From Bradyrhizobium sp. CCBAU 51627 (GTDB lineage Bacteria; Pseudomonadota; Alphaproteobacteria; Rhizobiales; Xanthobacteraceae): a DNA stretch of 64,000 bases. The notes beneath the pieces were generated by a model. It was not told the origin of the DNA, made no database searches, and saw only the letters and a list, made by a program, of their open reading frames with translations. Shown here in pieces: positions 46,501 to 55,048 of the stretch. The stretch lies in NCBI RefSeq assembly GCF_028128765.1, contig NZ_LBJG01000089.1, positions 124,001-188,000 on the forward strand. The letters run 5' to 3'. The first letter of the stretch is position 1. Every line of letters begins with the position of its first letter. The position numbers and the translations under genes are program-made.

Positions 46501-46586
46501 AGGTGATCCCCGCGAAAGCGGGTAATGGAATGCCATCCGGAGCTTGCCGTGACCGCAAGCGAAACGAATTTTCGAATGGGTGAGCT

Positions 46587-47939
46587 ATGAGAACTGATCT
46601 CACTGCGAGCTACGGCGAAGAAAGATTGCCGCGCTACACGAGCTATCCGACCGCGCCGCATTTTTCGGCCGCGATCGGTGCCGATACCTACGCACGCTGG
46701 CTGGCCGAGCTTCCCTCAAATGCCAGCGCTTCACTCTATCTTCATGTGCCGTTCTGCCGCGAGATGTGCTGGTATTGCGGCTGCCACACCCAGATCGTCC
46801 GTCGCGACGGACTGATCGCAGCCTATCAGCAGACGCTGCGGAGCGAGATCACGCAGGTCGCCGACACCATCGGTCGCCGTATCAAGGTCGAGCACATCCA
46901 TTTCGGCGGCGGAACGCCGACGATCATGGCGCCGGAGGCCTTCGCGGAGCTGATGGCGGAGATGCGTCACGCCTTCTTCGTGCTGCCCTCGGCCGAGATC
47001 GCGGTCGAGGTCGACCCGCGCACATTGACTGCGGAGATGGTCGAGGCCATGCGGCTCTCCGGCGTCAACCGCGCCAGCCTCGGGGTGCAGAGCTTCGATC
47101 CGGTCGTGCAGCACGCGATCAACCGCGTGCAGAGCTACGAGCAGACCGCCTCCGTCGTCGACATGCTCAGGCAGGCCGGGATCAAGGGACTCAATTTCGA
47201 CCTGATCTATGGCCTGCCGCACCAGACCATCGCATCCTGCGTGGATACGGTGCGGCGTTCGCTCGCGCTCGCGCCGGCTCGTTTCTCGGTGTTCGGCTAC
47301 GCGCATGTGCCTGATTTCAAGAAGCACCAGCGCATGATCAATGAGAGCCACCTGCCTGACGGTCCTGCGCGTCACGACCAGGCCTGCGCCATCGCCAACG
47401 CGCTGAAGGAGGCCGGCTATGTGCAGATCGGCCTCGACCATTTCGCCCGCCCCGATGATGCCATGGCCGTGGCGTTCGAGCAGGGAACGCTGCGGCGAAA
47501 TTTTCAGGGCTACACCACCGACCAAAGTGAGGTGTTGCTTGGCTTCGGTGCCAGCGCGATCGGGCATCTGCCGCAGGGATACGTCCAGAACGAGGTGCAG
47601 ATCGGTGCTTATCAGCACAGCATCGCGGATGGCCGCCTCGCCACGGCGAAGGGCTACAGGCTCACTGAGGACGACAAGTTGCGCGCCGACATCATCGAGC
47701 GGATCATGTGCGAGTTCGGCGCCAATCTTGCCGACATCTGCGCGCGACATGGCGCAGAGCCGGAGGCGATGTTGCAGTCTGCACCGCGGCTGAAGTCACT
47801 GATCTCTGACGGTGTGGTGCGGCTGGATGGCAATCATCTCGCGATTGCGAGCGACTCGCGCTTCCTGGTCCGCAGCGTTGCTGCCGCATTCGATGCGCAT
47901 CTGGATCCGGGAAAGCAGCTGCACAGTCGGGCTGTGTAG
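46587..47939 (+). CDS. hemN: Oxygen-independent coproporphyrinogen III oxidase
   Basis: A 450-residue radical-SAM enzyme that makes protoporphyrinogen IX for haem when oxygen is scarce. The iron-sulphur cluster ligands are C57, C61 and C64 in FCREMCWYCGCH, and the N-terminal ERLPRYTSYPTAPHF is diagnostic of HemN. GGGTGAG precedes the ATG. A FixK-type box lies about 87 bp upstream. It supplies haem for cytochromes needed in microaerobic and denitrifying growth, consistent with the neighbouring nirK. Confidence 0.95.
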   Translation: MRTDLTASYGEERLPRYTSYPTAPHFSAAIGADTYARWLAELPSNASASLYLHVPFCREMCWYCGCHTQIVRRDGLIAAYQQTLRSEITQVADTIGRRIKVEHIHFGGGTPTIMAPEAFAELMAEMRHAFFVLPSAEIAVEVDPRTLTAEMVEAMRLSGVNRASLGVQSFDPVVQHAINRVQSYEQTASVVDMLRQAGIKGLNFDLIYGLPHQTIASCVDTVRRSLALAPARFSVFGYAHVPDFKKHQRMINESHLPDGPARHDQACAIANALKEAGYVQIGLDHFARPDDAMAVAFEQGTLRRNFQGYTTDQSEVLLGFGASAIGHLPQGYVQNEVQIGAYQHSIADGRLATAKGYRLTEDDKLRADIIERIMCEFGANLADICARHGAEPEAMLQSAPRLKSLISDGVVRLDGNHLAIASDSRFLVRSVAAAFDAHLDPGKQLHSRAV

Positions 47940-47944
47940 TTCAC

Positions 47945-47971
47945 CTCTTCCCGTAAGGAGCGGGGAGAGGG
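47945..47971 (+). terminator. Hairpin after hemN
   Basis: A 10-bp stem cctcttcccg / cggggagagg (one T-G pair), 6 bp past the stop. It is very similar to the hairpin at 34400-34424 and looks like a dispersed intergenic element with terminator function. Confidence 0.65.
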
Positions 47972-47986
47972 AGAAGCAGGCCAGCT

Positions 47987-48000
47987 TGCGCTTCCACAAA
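47987..48000 (+). promoter_or_regulatory. FixK-type box upstream of the DUF1858 gene
   Basis: TTGCGCTTCCACAA, a TTG-N8-CAA site centred about 54 bp before the ATG at 48048. Class II spacing would leave only a leader of about 13 nt, so the assignment is less secure than for hemN. Confidence 0.55.
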
Positions 48001-48047
48001 GAAACTCAACTCCGCTCCGCTATCGTCATTTTGGAACGGAGTTGTCC

Positions 48048-48245
48048 ATGCCTTTCCGATCTGACGATTTGGTCGATGACATCATGCGTATGGCGCCGCA
48101 CACGATCCGCGTGTTCCTCGCCTTCAGGATGGCCTGCGTTGGCTGTCCGATCGCGACCTTCCACACCGTGGATGATGCCTGCCGCGAGCATGGCATCGAC
48201 CGTGACAAATTCCTGGCTGCGCTGAGCGACTGCGTGCCGGCGTGA
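48048..48245 (+). CDS. DUF1858 (hybrid-cluster-associated redox) small protein
   Basis: A 65-residue protein with a DUF1858 domain. MACVGCPIATFHTVDDACRE carries the CxxC pair (C-V-G-C) of the family, and a further Cys is near the C-terminus. DUF1858 domains often accompany hybrid-cluster proteins and are proposed to be redox-active, but no function is established. ACGGAG lies six nt before the ATG. It is placed between hemN and nnrR with its own FixK-type box, so a role in NO or nitrite stress is plausible (inference). Confidence 0.85.
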   Translation: MPFRSDDLVDDIMRMAPHTIRVFLAFRMACVGCPIATFHTVDDACREHGIDRDKFLAALSDCVPA

Positions 48246-48253
48246 GACGGATC

Positions 48254-48325
48254 GGAATCCGCGCGGAGGGCGCGCGGATTCCCGGGTGAGGAGAGCTTTC
48301 GCCGCAGGCGAGAGTACCCTCACCC
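48254..48325. terminator. Bidirectional terminator between DUF1858 gene and nnrR
   Basis: A perfect 12-bp stem ggaatccgcgcg / cgcgcggattcc (48254-48282, 5-nt loop), followed by a second outer pair gggtgag / ctcaccc (48284-48325). It lies between two convergent genes. Confidence 0.7.
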
Positions 48326-48331
48326 GTATCT

Positions 48332-49042
48332 TCAGGCCGCCCCGCTGTCCTGATTTCGCTCCGCCAGCACGACGATCCGGTGCGGCTCGCGCAGGATGAT
48401 GCGTTGCCGGCCGCTCTCGACAAGTCCTTGGCTCTCCCACCCGCTCAGGATGCGGCTCACCGTGTGCAGCGTGGTGCCGGTCATCTGCGCAATGTCCTGG
48501 CGGCTGATCGGGAAGTCGATCTCGATACCGTGGTCGAGCTTCTTGCCGGATTGGTTGGCGAGCCGCAGCAATGCGTGTGCGACGCGCTGCTCGACCTGCT
48601 GGGTCGACATTTCCAGGATGCGGGTATGGCTTTCCTGCAACCGCTTGCCGACGGTCTGCATCGTGTTGGTGGCGAGCGCGGGAAACCGCTCGATCAGCCG
48701 CGGCCAGGCCGAGGTCGGCCAGATCAGCACGACGCTGTCGTCGACGGCTATCGCGGTCGCCGGATAATGCGCGGCGCCGATCGCCATCGCGAGCCCGAAG
48801 GTCTCGCCGGGCGCGACATAGCGTACCACGATCTGCTCGCCGGTCGGCGTGGTCTTGGCCGCGCGGACATGGCCGTGCAGCAGCAGGAAGAAGGACTGCG
48901 CGTCCGCGCCCTGCTCGAAAATGGCGGTGTTCTTCGGATAGCGTGCCGAGCGGGCCTCGCGCAGGACGTCGTCGAGCTCCTCCGGCTTCACGCCGGCGAA
49001 CAGCGGCAAATGCGCAACCAGCGATGTGTCAACCTTGGCCAT
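48332..49042 (-). CDS. nnrR: Crp/Fnr-family regulator, NnrR-type
   Basis: A 236-residue regulator with a cyclic-nucleotide-binding-like domain (about 10-130) and a Crp-type helix-turn-helix (SRQDIAQMTGTTLHTVSRIL). No FNR-type N-terminal cysteine cluster is present, so it is not a direct Fe-S oxygen sensor, as expected of NnrR, the NO-responsive regulator of nitrite and NO reductase genes. GGAGG seven nt before the ATG at 49042 fixes the start. Its divergent neighbour is nnrS, with a FixK-type box between them. The name rests on this context as well as the sequence. Confidence 0.82.
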   Translation of the reverse strand: MAKVDTSLVAHLPLFAGVKPEELDDVLREARSARYPKNTAIFEQGADAQSFFLLLHGHVRAAKTTPTGEQIVVRYVAPGETFGLAMAIGAAHYPATAIAVDDSVVLIWPTSAWPRLIERFPALATNTMQTVGKRLQESHTRILEMSTQQVEQRVAHALLRLANQSGKKLDHGIEIDFPISRQDIAQMTGTTLHTVSRILSGWESQGLVESGRQRIILREPHRIVVLAERNQDSGAA

Positions 49043-49095
49043 TCTGCCTCCTTGGCGCTCGGGGAGTGTGATGGCACCTGCAATCGTCGGACAGT

Positions 49096-49109
49096 TTGCG
49101 ATAGCGCAA
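49096..49109. promoter_or_regulatory. Palindromic FixK-type box between nnrR and nnrS
   Basis: TTGCGATAGCGCAA, a palindrome TTGCG-N4-CGCAA. It is centred about 60 bp from the nnrR ATG and 70 bp from the nnrS ATG. Class II spacing gives leaders of about 19 and 28 nt, so it could activate both. Confidence 0.78.
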
Positions 49110-49171
49110 AACGGGCCGGGCGGGCGGCAGTATTTTTCCAGACAACCATCTGAATTCACAGGAGTTGCCTT

Positions 49172-50383
49172 ATGGCTGGTGCCCGATCCCGTAATTTTGC
49201 GGGCTGGCCGCTGTTTGCGAACAGTTTCCGACCTTTCTTCCTGCTCGCCGCGATCCAGGCCGGGCTGTCGATCCTGGTCTGGCTGCCGATGTTTTATGGC
49301 GAGCTGTCGGTGACGTCAGCCTTCGCGCCGCGGGACTGGCATGTCCATGAGATGCTCTACGGGTTCCTGCCCGCAGTGATCACCGGATTCCTGTTCACGG
49401 CGATCCCGAACTGGACCGGGCGGCTGCCGATCCAGGGCAAGCCGCTCGGGGCGCTGCTGGTGGTCTGGCTCGCCGGGCGTGCAGCGGTGGCACTGTCCGC
49501 CGAGACCGGCTGGGCGTTCGCGCTCGCCGTCGATGCCGCGTTCCTGATGCTGGTCGTCGCGGCCGCAGCCCGCGAGATCATCGCCGGCGGCAACTGGCGC
49601 AACCTGCCGGTCGTGGTGCTCGTGCTGGTGCTCCTATCAGGCAATATCGCTTTCCATCTCGAAGCCCATTACGAGGGCGCGGCCGATGTCAGCATCCGCG
49701 TCGGCATCAGCGTGGTCGTGCTGCTGATCTCGCTGATCGGCGGCCGGATCATCCCGAGCTTCACCCGCAACTGGCTGGTCAAATTCAATCCCGGCCGCCT
49801 GCCGGTGCCGTTTGCGCGGTTTGATGGCGCGGTGATTGGGCTGAGCGCGCTCGGGCTGATCGCGTGGATCGCTGCACCGCTGAACACGGTCACCGGCGTG
49901 ATCATGGCGGTTGTCGGCGCATTGCACCTGGTGCGGCTGGCGCGCTGGGCCGGTGATCGCACCACGCGCGAACGGCTGCTCGTGATCCTTCACGTCGGTT
50001 ACGCTTTCGTGCCATCAGGCTTCATCCTGAACGCTCTGGCCGGCTTCGGCGTGCTGCCGCCGAGCGCGGGCATTCACGCCTGGATGGCGGGAGCTGCCGG
50101 GATCATGACGCTTGCGGTGATGACGCGCGCGAGTCTTGGCCATTCCGGACAGGCGCTGACGGCTTCGCCCGCGACGCAGGGCATCTATGCCGCGATCATC
50201 ATTGCGGCGCTGGCGCGTGTCTCTGCGGTGTTGCTGCCGACCCATAGCGATGTGCTGCTGCACATTGCCGCCTGCGGCTGGATCGTGGCGTTCCTCGGCT
50301 TTGCCGTCGCGTTCGGACCGCTGCTCGCCGGCAATCCCCGGCGCGCCCTTGCCATCATGGGGTTGCCGGCTCCGGCACGCTGA
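49172..50383 (+). CDS. nnrS: NnrS, haem-copper protein of NO metabolism
   Basis: A 403-residue inner-membrane protein with about 12 helices. The N-terminal GWPLFANSFRPFFLLAA and HVHEMLYGFLPAVITGFLFT are characteristic of NnrS, and conserved histidines are in WHVHEML. NnrS binds haem and copper and protects against nitrosative stress, though its mechanism is incompletely known. CAGGAG is 9 nt before the ATG. It belongs with nirK and nnrR. Confidence 0.94.
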   Translation: MAGARSRNFAGWPLFANSFRPFFLLAAIQAGLSILVWLPMFYGELSVTSAFAPRDWHVHEMLYGFLPAVITGFLFTAIPNWTGRLPIQGKPLGALLVVWLAGRAAVALSAETGWAFALAVDAAFLMLVVAAAAREIIAGGNWRNLPVVVLVLVLLSGNIAFHLEAHYEGAADVSIRVGISVVVLLISLIGGRIIPSFTRNWLVKFNPGRLPVPFARFDGAVIGLSALGLIAWIAAPLNTVTGVIMAVVGALHLVRLARWAGDRTTRERLLVILHVGYAFVPSGFILNALAGFGVLPPSAGIHAWMAGAAGIMTLAVMTRASLGHSGQALTASPATQGIYAAIIIAALARVSAVLLPTHSDVLLHIAACGWIVAFLGFAVAFGPLLAGNPRRALAIMGLPAPAR

Positions 50384-50385
50384 AG

Positions 50386-51423
50386 TCAGGCTGCACTGGC
50401 TGACGGTGCGCCGGCCGGCTGGGCCGGCGGGCGCACGCCCCTTCGCCAGTCGGTAATGGTGCAGCCGAAGCGACCACGGAACCAGCGCGCCATGGCGCTC
50501 TGGGCGGAGAAGCCGAGCTGTGCGGCGATCTCGGCCAGCGGCCGGCCCGAGTCCTCGATCAGCTGGATCACGAGATCGGCGCGCTGCGCATCAAGGATGG
50601 CCGAGAAGCTGGTGCCTGATGCGGCCAGGTGTCGGTGGATGGTGCGGCGGGTGCAGGCCAGATGCTCGGCAACCCGCTCGACCGTGCAGTCGCCGCCGGC
50701 GAGCAGGCCGCGCACGACTTCCTCGACTTTCTCTTCCCAGCTTGCCGGCCGGGTCTCGATCGCCTCGATCTGCTTGCGCAGATAGTTCGCGATCAAGGGA
50801 TGCGCGCTCGGAATCCGCCGTTCCATGTCGTGCGCCGACAGCAGGATCGCATCGTCATCCGCGTTGAAGATCACGCGGCAGCCGAAGAAGTCGTGGTAAC
50901 GCTTGCGGTCGTGCGGCGGTGGGTAGTGCAGGTGAACTTCCTGCGGCCGCCAATCGCTGCCGAACAGCGACTGGATGATGCGGTGGACGCTGCCCAGCGC
51001 GGTGTCGATCGACTGGCGCGAGGCGGTCGGTCGCCGCCCCCGCAGATGCAATCTGACGATCACGGTCTGCCTGTCCCTGATGATGTCGAGCTTCATGCCG
51101 TCGTGATGGACATGGATGAAGCGGGAGAAAGCTTCGATGGCTTCGCCGACGGTCGCCTGTTCGCGCACGATCAGGCCGACGGCGCCGAAATTGGTCAGGC
51201 CGCCGCGATCGGCCAGCCGTAAGCCGAAATCTTCGGCGCCGGAGGCTTTTGCCGACGTCTCCAGCAAGCGGCGCAGACTTGCGACGGCGATGGGTGTGTC
51301 GGGCCTGTCGAGCACGGCCAGCGGCAGCCTGGCCTTGCGCATCATCTGTCTGGGGTCGAGCCCGACCGACCGGGCGACCTCCGGGTAGTAACTCAAGCTT
51401 GCGCTGCGAATGAGGTCGGCCAC
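50386..51423 (-). CDS. AraC-family transcriptional regulator
   Basis: A protein of about 345 residues with an N-terminal arabinose-binding-like domain of the OruR/ArgR type and a C-terminal AraC domain. Both helix-turn-helices are visible: VERVAEHLACTRRTIHRHLA and LAEIAAQLGFSAQSAMARWF. The GTG at 51423 is preferred: GGCAGGGA lies upstream and the family normally starts near this point (LIRSASLSYYPEVARS). A TTG-started frame from 51492 is longer. It converges on nnrS with a 2-bp gap; its target is unknown. Confidence 0.85.
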   Translation of the reverse strand: MADLIRSASLSYYPEVARSVGLDPRQMMRKARLPLAVLDRPDTPIAVASLRRLLETSAKASGAEDFGLRLADRGGLTNFGAVGLIVREQATVGEAIEAFSRFIHVHHDGMKLDIIRDRQTVIVRLHLRGRRPTASRQSIDTALGSVHRIIQSLFGSDWRPQEVHLHYPPPHDRKRYHDFFGCRVIFNADDDAILLSAHDMERRIPSAHPLIANYLRKQIEAIETRPASWEEKVEEVVRGLLAGGDCTVERVAEHLACTRRTIHRHLAASGTSFSAILDAQRADLVIQLIEDSGRPLAEIAAQLGFSAQSAMARWFRGRFGCTITDWRRGVRPPAQPAGAPSASAA

Positions 51424-51608
51424 GCGACCAGGTCCCTGCCGGTTATTCCCGCAGATGTCCCGAAATGTAAAGTTTCTGTCCCAATCCGTCAAATCCGGGA
51501 ACAGGGCGGACCATACATAAGGACATGCGATGCACCGGCGCCAATGCCGTGCTCAAGATGGCGCAGCCGTCTCGCATCATTTGACCAAGACATTGCTGGA
51601 TCGGGATT

Positions 51609-52229
51609 ATGCCGGGGAACATGCTTTCCAAGGGCGAGGTATTCGTCATCGACACCGACGCTGCCTCGCGCGAACAACTTTCGGCGGCACTCCGGCAGAG
51701 CGCCTATGACGTGATCTGCTTTGCCGACGGCGCATCGCTGCTGTCGCAGGCGAGGGCGCGGATGCCGGCCTGCGTGCTGCTGGAGATGCCGCCGGATCGC
51801 TCGGCCCTCGATGTGCTCAGACGTCTGCGCGCGGAAAACTGCATGGCGCCCGTGCTGGTGACCTCGGCGAACGGCAGCATCGCCATGGCGGTCGACGCCA
51901 TCAAGAGCGGAGCTGCCGATTTCATCGAGAAGCCGTTCCGCACCCATGATATCGTCGATCGGATCAATGCCGCGATCGACGAATCCGCCCAGCCGGTTTC
52001 GAGCCGCCAGCGCTGGTTGCCCGGTTGCGAGCCCCTGACCGCGCGCGAAGGCGACGTGCTCGCGCTTCTCGCGGCCGGCCTCACCAACAAGGAGATCGCC
52101 AGGCGCATGCAGCTGAGCGCGCGCACGGTCGAGGGTTATCGCGCCAGCATTTTGAAGAAGGCCGGCGCGCGCAACGTGACTGACCTGCTCCGCCGCATCT
52201 ACGGCCAGGGCTCACCCAGCCAGGTCTGA
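51609..52229 (+). CDS. FixJ-like receiver-LuxR regulator with atypical receiver
   Basis: A 206-residue protein: receiver domain (about 8-125) plus LuxR helix-turn-helix (LTAREGDVLALLAAGLTNKE). The usual phospho-acceptor Asp is missing: the equivalent region reads CVLLEMPPDRS, with E59 or L58 at that place. The lysine is kept (EKPF), as is an acidic pocket residue (FVIDTD). It is therefore probably not phosphorylated in the normal way, or is permanently active-like (inference). No kinase gene is nearby. Confidence 0.85.
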   Translation: MPGNMLSKGEVFVIDTDAASREQLSAALRQSAYDVICFADGASLLSQARARMPACVLLEMPPDRSALDVLRRLRAENCMAPVLVTSANGSIAMAVDAIKSGAADFIEKPFRTHDIVDRINAAIDESAQPVSSRQRWLPGCEPLTAREGDVLALLAAGLTNKEIARRMQLSARTVEGYRASILKKAGARNVTDLLRRIYGQGSPSQV

Positions 52230-52411
52230 CTTCCGACGTTGATTCCTATCGCGACGTAGAACGCGTTCCGCGGCCATGGTGCTGCCGCAGCGGCGCCCAA
52301 CGGAAACCCCAATCGAACCGGTTCCTTCCCTGCCGCGTCTCACCACGATGGCGTGGCATGTTTTCGCGCGTCCGGCTGGCGGCGCGGCGATATCGGCAGG
52401 GAGAAATTTTG

Positions 52412-54094
52412 ATGCGCACGATCGCAAGATGTCTGGCGACGACGAGCCTGGTGCTGGTGACCGCGACGCTCGCCTCGCCCTCATGGGCCGCCGATGTGGA
52501 CGCCACATCGGCCATCGACGCCGTCACCGTCTATCCCGATGGTGCCACTGTCACCCGCGTGATCGCGATCGACCTGGCCTCCGGCGACAGCACTCTTGTT
52601 GCGAAGGATTTTCCGCTCTCGCTCGATCCGTCCTCGCTCCGCGTCGAGGGCGAGGCGGGCGCGAAGCTCACCATCGGCACCATCGATGCCCGGCCGCCGC
52701 GCGCGGCGCCGCCGGTCAATCTGCCTGAGCTCGACAAGCGCATCGAGGCACTCAAGGACGAGCGCGCCGATCTGCAAGGCGCGATCGATGCGGCCGCCGC
52801 CCGGCGCAAATTCGCGCAGCATTTTGCCGAAGCGTCCCCCGCCGGCCTCGGCGAGAAAGGCGAGGCGCGCCCGATCACCGAGTGGCGGGCGGCTTTTACC
52901 GCCGTCGCTGAAGAAGTCGCGGCCGCCGACACCGCGATCCGTGATGCCGGGCGGAAACAGCGCGAGATCGATCGCCAGATCGCGCAGCTCGAAGCCGACC
53001 GATCCGCCAAGCCGCCGAGCAAGCTCGATGTGCGCATCGATGTCGCCGCCGCGGCCGCGACCAAGGCCACGCTGCGCGTGACCTACGCCGTCCGCAACGC
53101 GCGCTGGCTCCCGCTCTATGACGCCCGGCTCGACACCGGCGCCAAGGACCGCAAGCCGCAGCTCGAGCTGGTTCGCCGTGCCGAGGTCACGCAATCGACC
53201 GGCGAAGATTGGTCGAACGTCACGCTCGGCGTCTCCACGGTCCATATCGCCCGCGGCGGCAGCGCGCCGGAGCTGGGCTCGCTGGTGGCGCAATATCCGC
53301 AGGTGCCGAAGCCGCTGGCGCCCGGTGCGGTCTCGGATCTGGCGCGGCCTGCTCCCGTCTTGCGTCAGATGCAGGCTCCGTCCTTCGCGGCCAAGGTCGC
53401 CGAAGCAGCCGAGCCGCGCGAGCGCGCCGACGAGCAGCAGGCGGCCGCCGAGATCGGTGACTTCCAGGCCACCTTCAAGATTCCTGGCCGGGTCAGCCTC
53501 GCGGCCGCCGAGGGCTCCAAGAGCCTGCGCATCGCTTCCATGAGCGTGCCCGCTGAGCTTGCGGTACGCGCCGCGCCGGTCGCAGATCCCACCGCCTTCC
53601 TCGAAGCCAGCTTCAGGCAGACCGACGATACGACGCTACTGCCGGGCAAGGTCGCGATCTATCGTGATGGCATCTTCGTCGGCCGCGGCAAGCTGTCGGC
53701 ATCGGCCAAGGACGCCATCGTGCGGCTCGGCTTCGGCGCCGACGACAAGGTCAGAATCGAGCGTGCGGTCCTGAAGCGCAACGAGGGCTCGGCCGGCGTT
53801 CTGGTCACGACCTCGAAGACTGACGAGCGCGCCTTCAAGACCACCATCCGCAATGGTCACGATTTCCCGATTCACATTTCGATCGAGGATCAGCTGCCGG
53901 TCAGCGAGGTTGAGGACATCGCGGTGGAGATGCTGCCCGCGACCACGCCGCCCACGGCGAAAGACATCCGCGACAAGCGCGGCGTGCTGGAGTGGTCGTT
54001 CGACGCCAAGCCCGGCGAGATCCGGGACATCAACTTCGCCTGGCGCGTCCGCTGGCCGAAGGACAAGAGCATGGTGATCGTGCCGTCGGGCTAG
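52412..54094 (+). CDS. MuiA-like DUF4139 exported protein
   Basis: A 560-residue secreted protein with a Sec signal peptide (SLVLVTATLASPSWAAD). The N-terminal DUF4140-type segment (AVTVYPDGATVTR) is followed by a coiled coil (LDKRIEALKDERADLQGAI) and a DUF4139 domain whose RNARWLPLYDARLDTGAK is diagnostic. The family is called mucoidy inhibitor A, but its activity is unknown. The ATG at 52412 follows GGGAG. Single gene, facing a convergent ABC operon. Confidence 0.87.
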   Translation: MRTIARCLATTSLVLVTATLASPSWAADVDATSAIDAVTVYPDGATVTRVIAIDLASGDSTLVAKDFPLSLDPSSLRVEGEAGAKLTIGTIDARPPRAAPPVNLPELDKRIEALKDERADLQGAIDAAAARRKFAQHFAEASPAGLGEKGEARPITEWRAAFTAVAEEVAAADTAIRDAGRKQREIDRQIAQLEADRSAKPPSKLDVRIDVAAAAATKATLRVTYAVRNARWLPLYDARLDTGAKDRKPQLELVRRAEVTQSTGEDWSNVTLGVSTVHIARGGSAPELGSLVAQYPQVPKPLAPGAVSDLARPAPVLRQMQAPSFAAKVAEAAEPRERADEQQAAAEIGDFQATFKIPGRVSLAAAEGSKSLRIASMSVPAELAVRAAPVADPTAFLEASFRQTDDTTLLPGKVAIYRDGIFVGRGKLSASAKDAIVRLGFGADDKVRIERAVLKRNEGSAGVLVTTSKTDERAFKTTIRNGHDFPIHISIEDQLPVSEVEDIAVEMLPATTPPTAKDIRDKRGVLEWSFDAKPGEIRDINFAWRVRWPKDKSMVIVPSG

Positions 54095-54100
54095 GACTGA

Positions 54101-54141
54101 CTCTTCCTCATCTGCCGCGCGTGCGGGAAGATGGGAAAGAG
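54101..54141. terminator. Imperfect hairpin between convergent genes
   Basis: The arms ctcttcctcatctgccgc and gcgggaagatgggaaagag pair with a few mismatches. The hairpin lies between the DUF4139 gene and the ABC permease end and may terminate both. Confidence 0.6.
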
Positions 54142-54148
54142 AGAGTGG

Positions 54149-55048
54149 CTACTCCTTCACCGCGCCGGTAAGAGAAGACACGTAATAGTCCACGAACAGC
54201 GAGTAGAAGATCGCAACCGGCAGCGAGCCGAGCAGCGAGCCCGCCATCAGCGCGCCCCACTGGTAGACGTCGCCGGTGACGAGCTCGGTCAGGATCGCGA
54301 CCGGCACGGTCTTGTTGGCGCCGCTCTGGATGAAGGCGAGCGCATAGATGAACTCGTTCCACGACAGCGTGAAAGAGAAGATACCGGCCGAGATCAGGCC
54401 GGGCACCGCGAGCGGCAGCGTGATCCGGCGCAGGATCTGCAGCCGCGTCGCGCCGTCGACCAGCGCGCATTCCTCCAGCTCATAGGGGATCGACTTGAAA
54501 TAGCCGATCAGGAGCCAGGTGCAGAACGGCACCAGGAAGGTCGGATAGACCAGGATCAGCGCCAGCGGCGAGTCGAACAGGCCGAACTGCACGACGACTG
54601 TCGCGAGCGGAATGAACAGGATCGAGGGCGGCACCAGATAAGCGAGATAGATGCCGAGGCCGACATAGGGACTGCCGCGGAAGCGCAGGCGCTCGATTGC
54701 ATAGGCCGCCAGCGTGCTCGCGATCAGCGACAGCGTGGTCGCGCCGATCGCCACCAGCATCGTCGTCCACAGCCAGCGCGGATAGGCGGTCTCGAACAGG
54801 AGGTGCTTGATGTGCGCCAGAGTCGGCGAGGTGATCCAGAACGGGTTGTGCTCCTTGTAGTTCATCAGCTCCGCGTTCGGTTTGAACGAGGTGATCGCCA
54901 TCCAGTAGAACGGAAACAGCAGGATCAGCACGAAGCAGCCGAGCGGCAGGTAGATCATCATCAGCCGGCGCAGCCCGGAATCCCAGGCCATGGTATCGGG
55001 TGCGGCCTTGGTGTCCGCGACGCGCGGTTGCGCGAGAGCGTCAGTCAT
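54149..55048 (-). CDS. Sugar-type ABC permease (MalG-like)
   Basis: A 299-residue permease with six helices. The coupling loop is EECALVDGATRLQILRRITL. Starts at 55048 (MTDALAQPRVADTK) and overlaps the upstream permease gene by 8 bp. It is the last gene of the operon; no ATPase gene follows. Confidence 0.9.
   Translation of the reverse strand: MTDALAQPRVADTKAAPDTMAWDSGLRRLMMIYLPLGCFVLILLFPFYWMAITSFKPNAELMNYKEHNPFWITSPTLAHIKHLLFETAYPRWLWTTMLVAIGATTLSLIASTLAAYAIERLRFRGSPYVGLGIYLAYLVPPSILFIPLATVVVQFGLFDSPLALILVYPTFLVPFCTWLLIGYFKSIPYELEECALVDGATRLQILRRITLPLAVPGLISAGIFSFTLSWNEFIYALAFIQSGANKTVPVAILTELVTGDVYQWGALMAGSLLGSLPVAIFYSLFVDYYVSSLTGAVKE

Noticed and set aside
46503..46580. Inverted repeat gcttgc-N7-gcaagc upstream of hemN as a second FixK site
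   Set aside because: The spacing between TTG and CAA is nine bases rather than eight, so it does not fit the Crp/Fnr consensus; the site at 46487 does.
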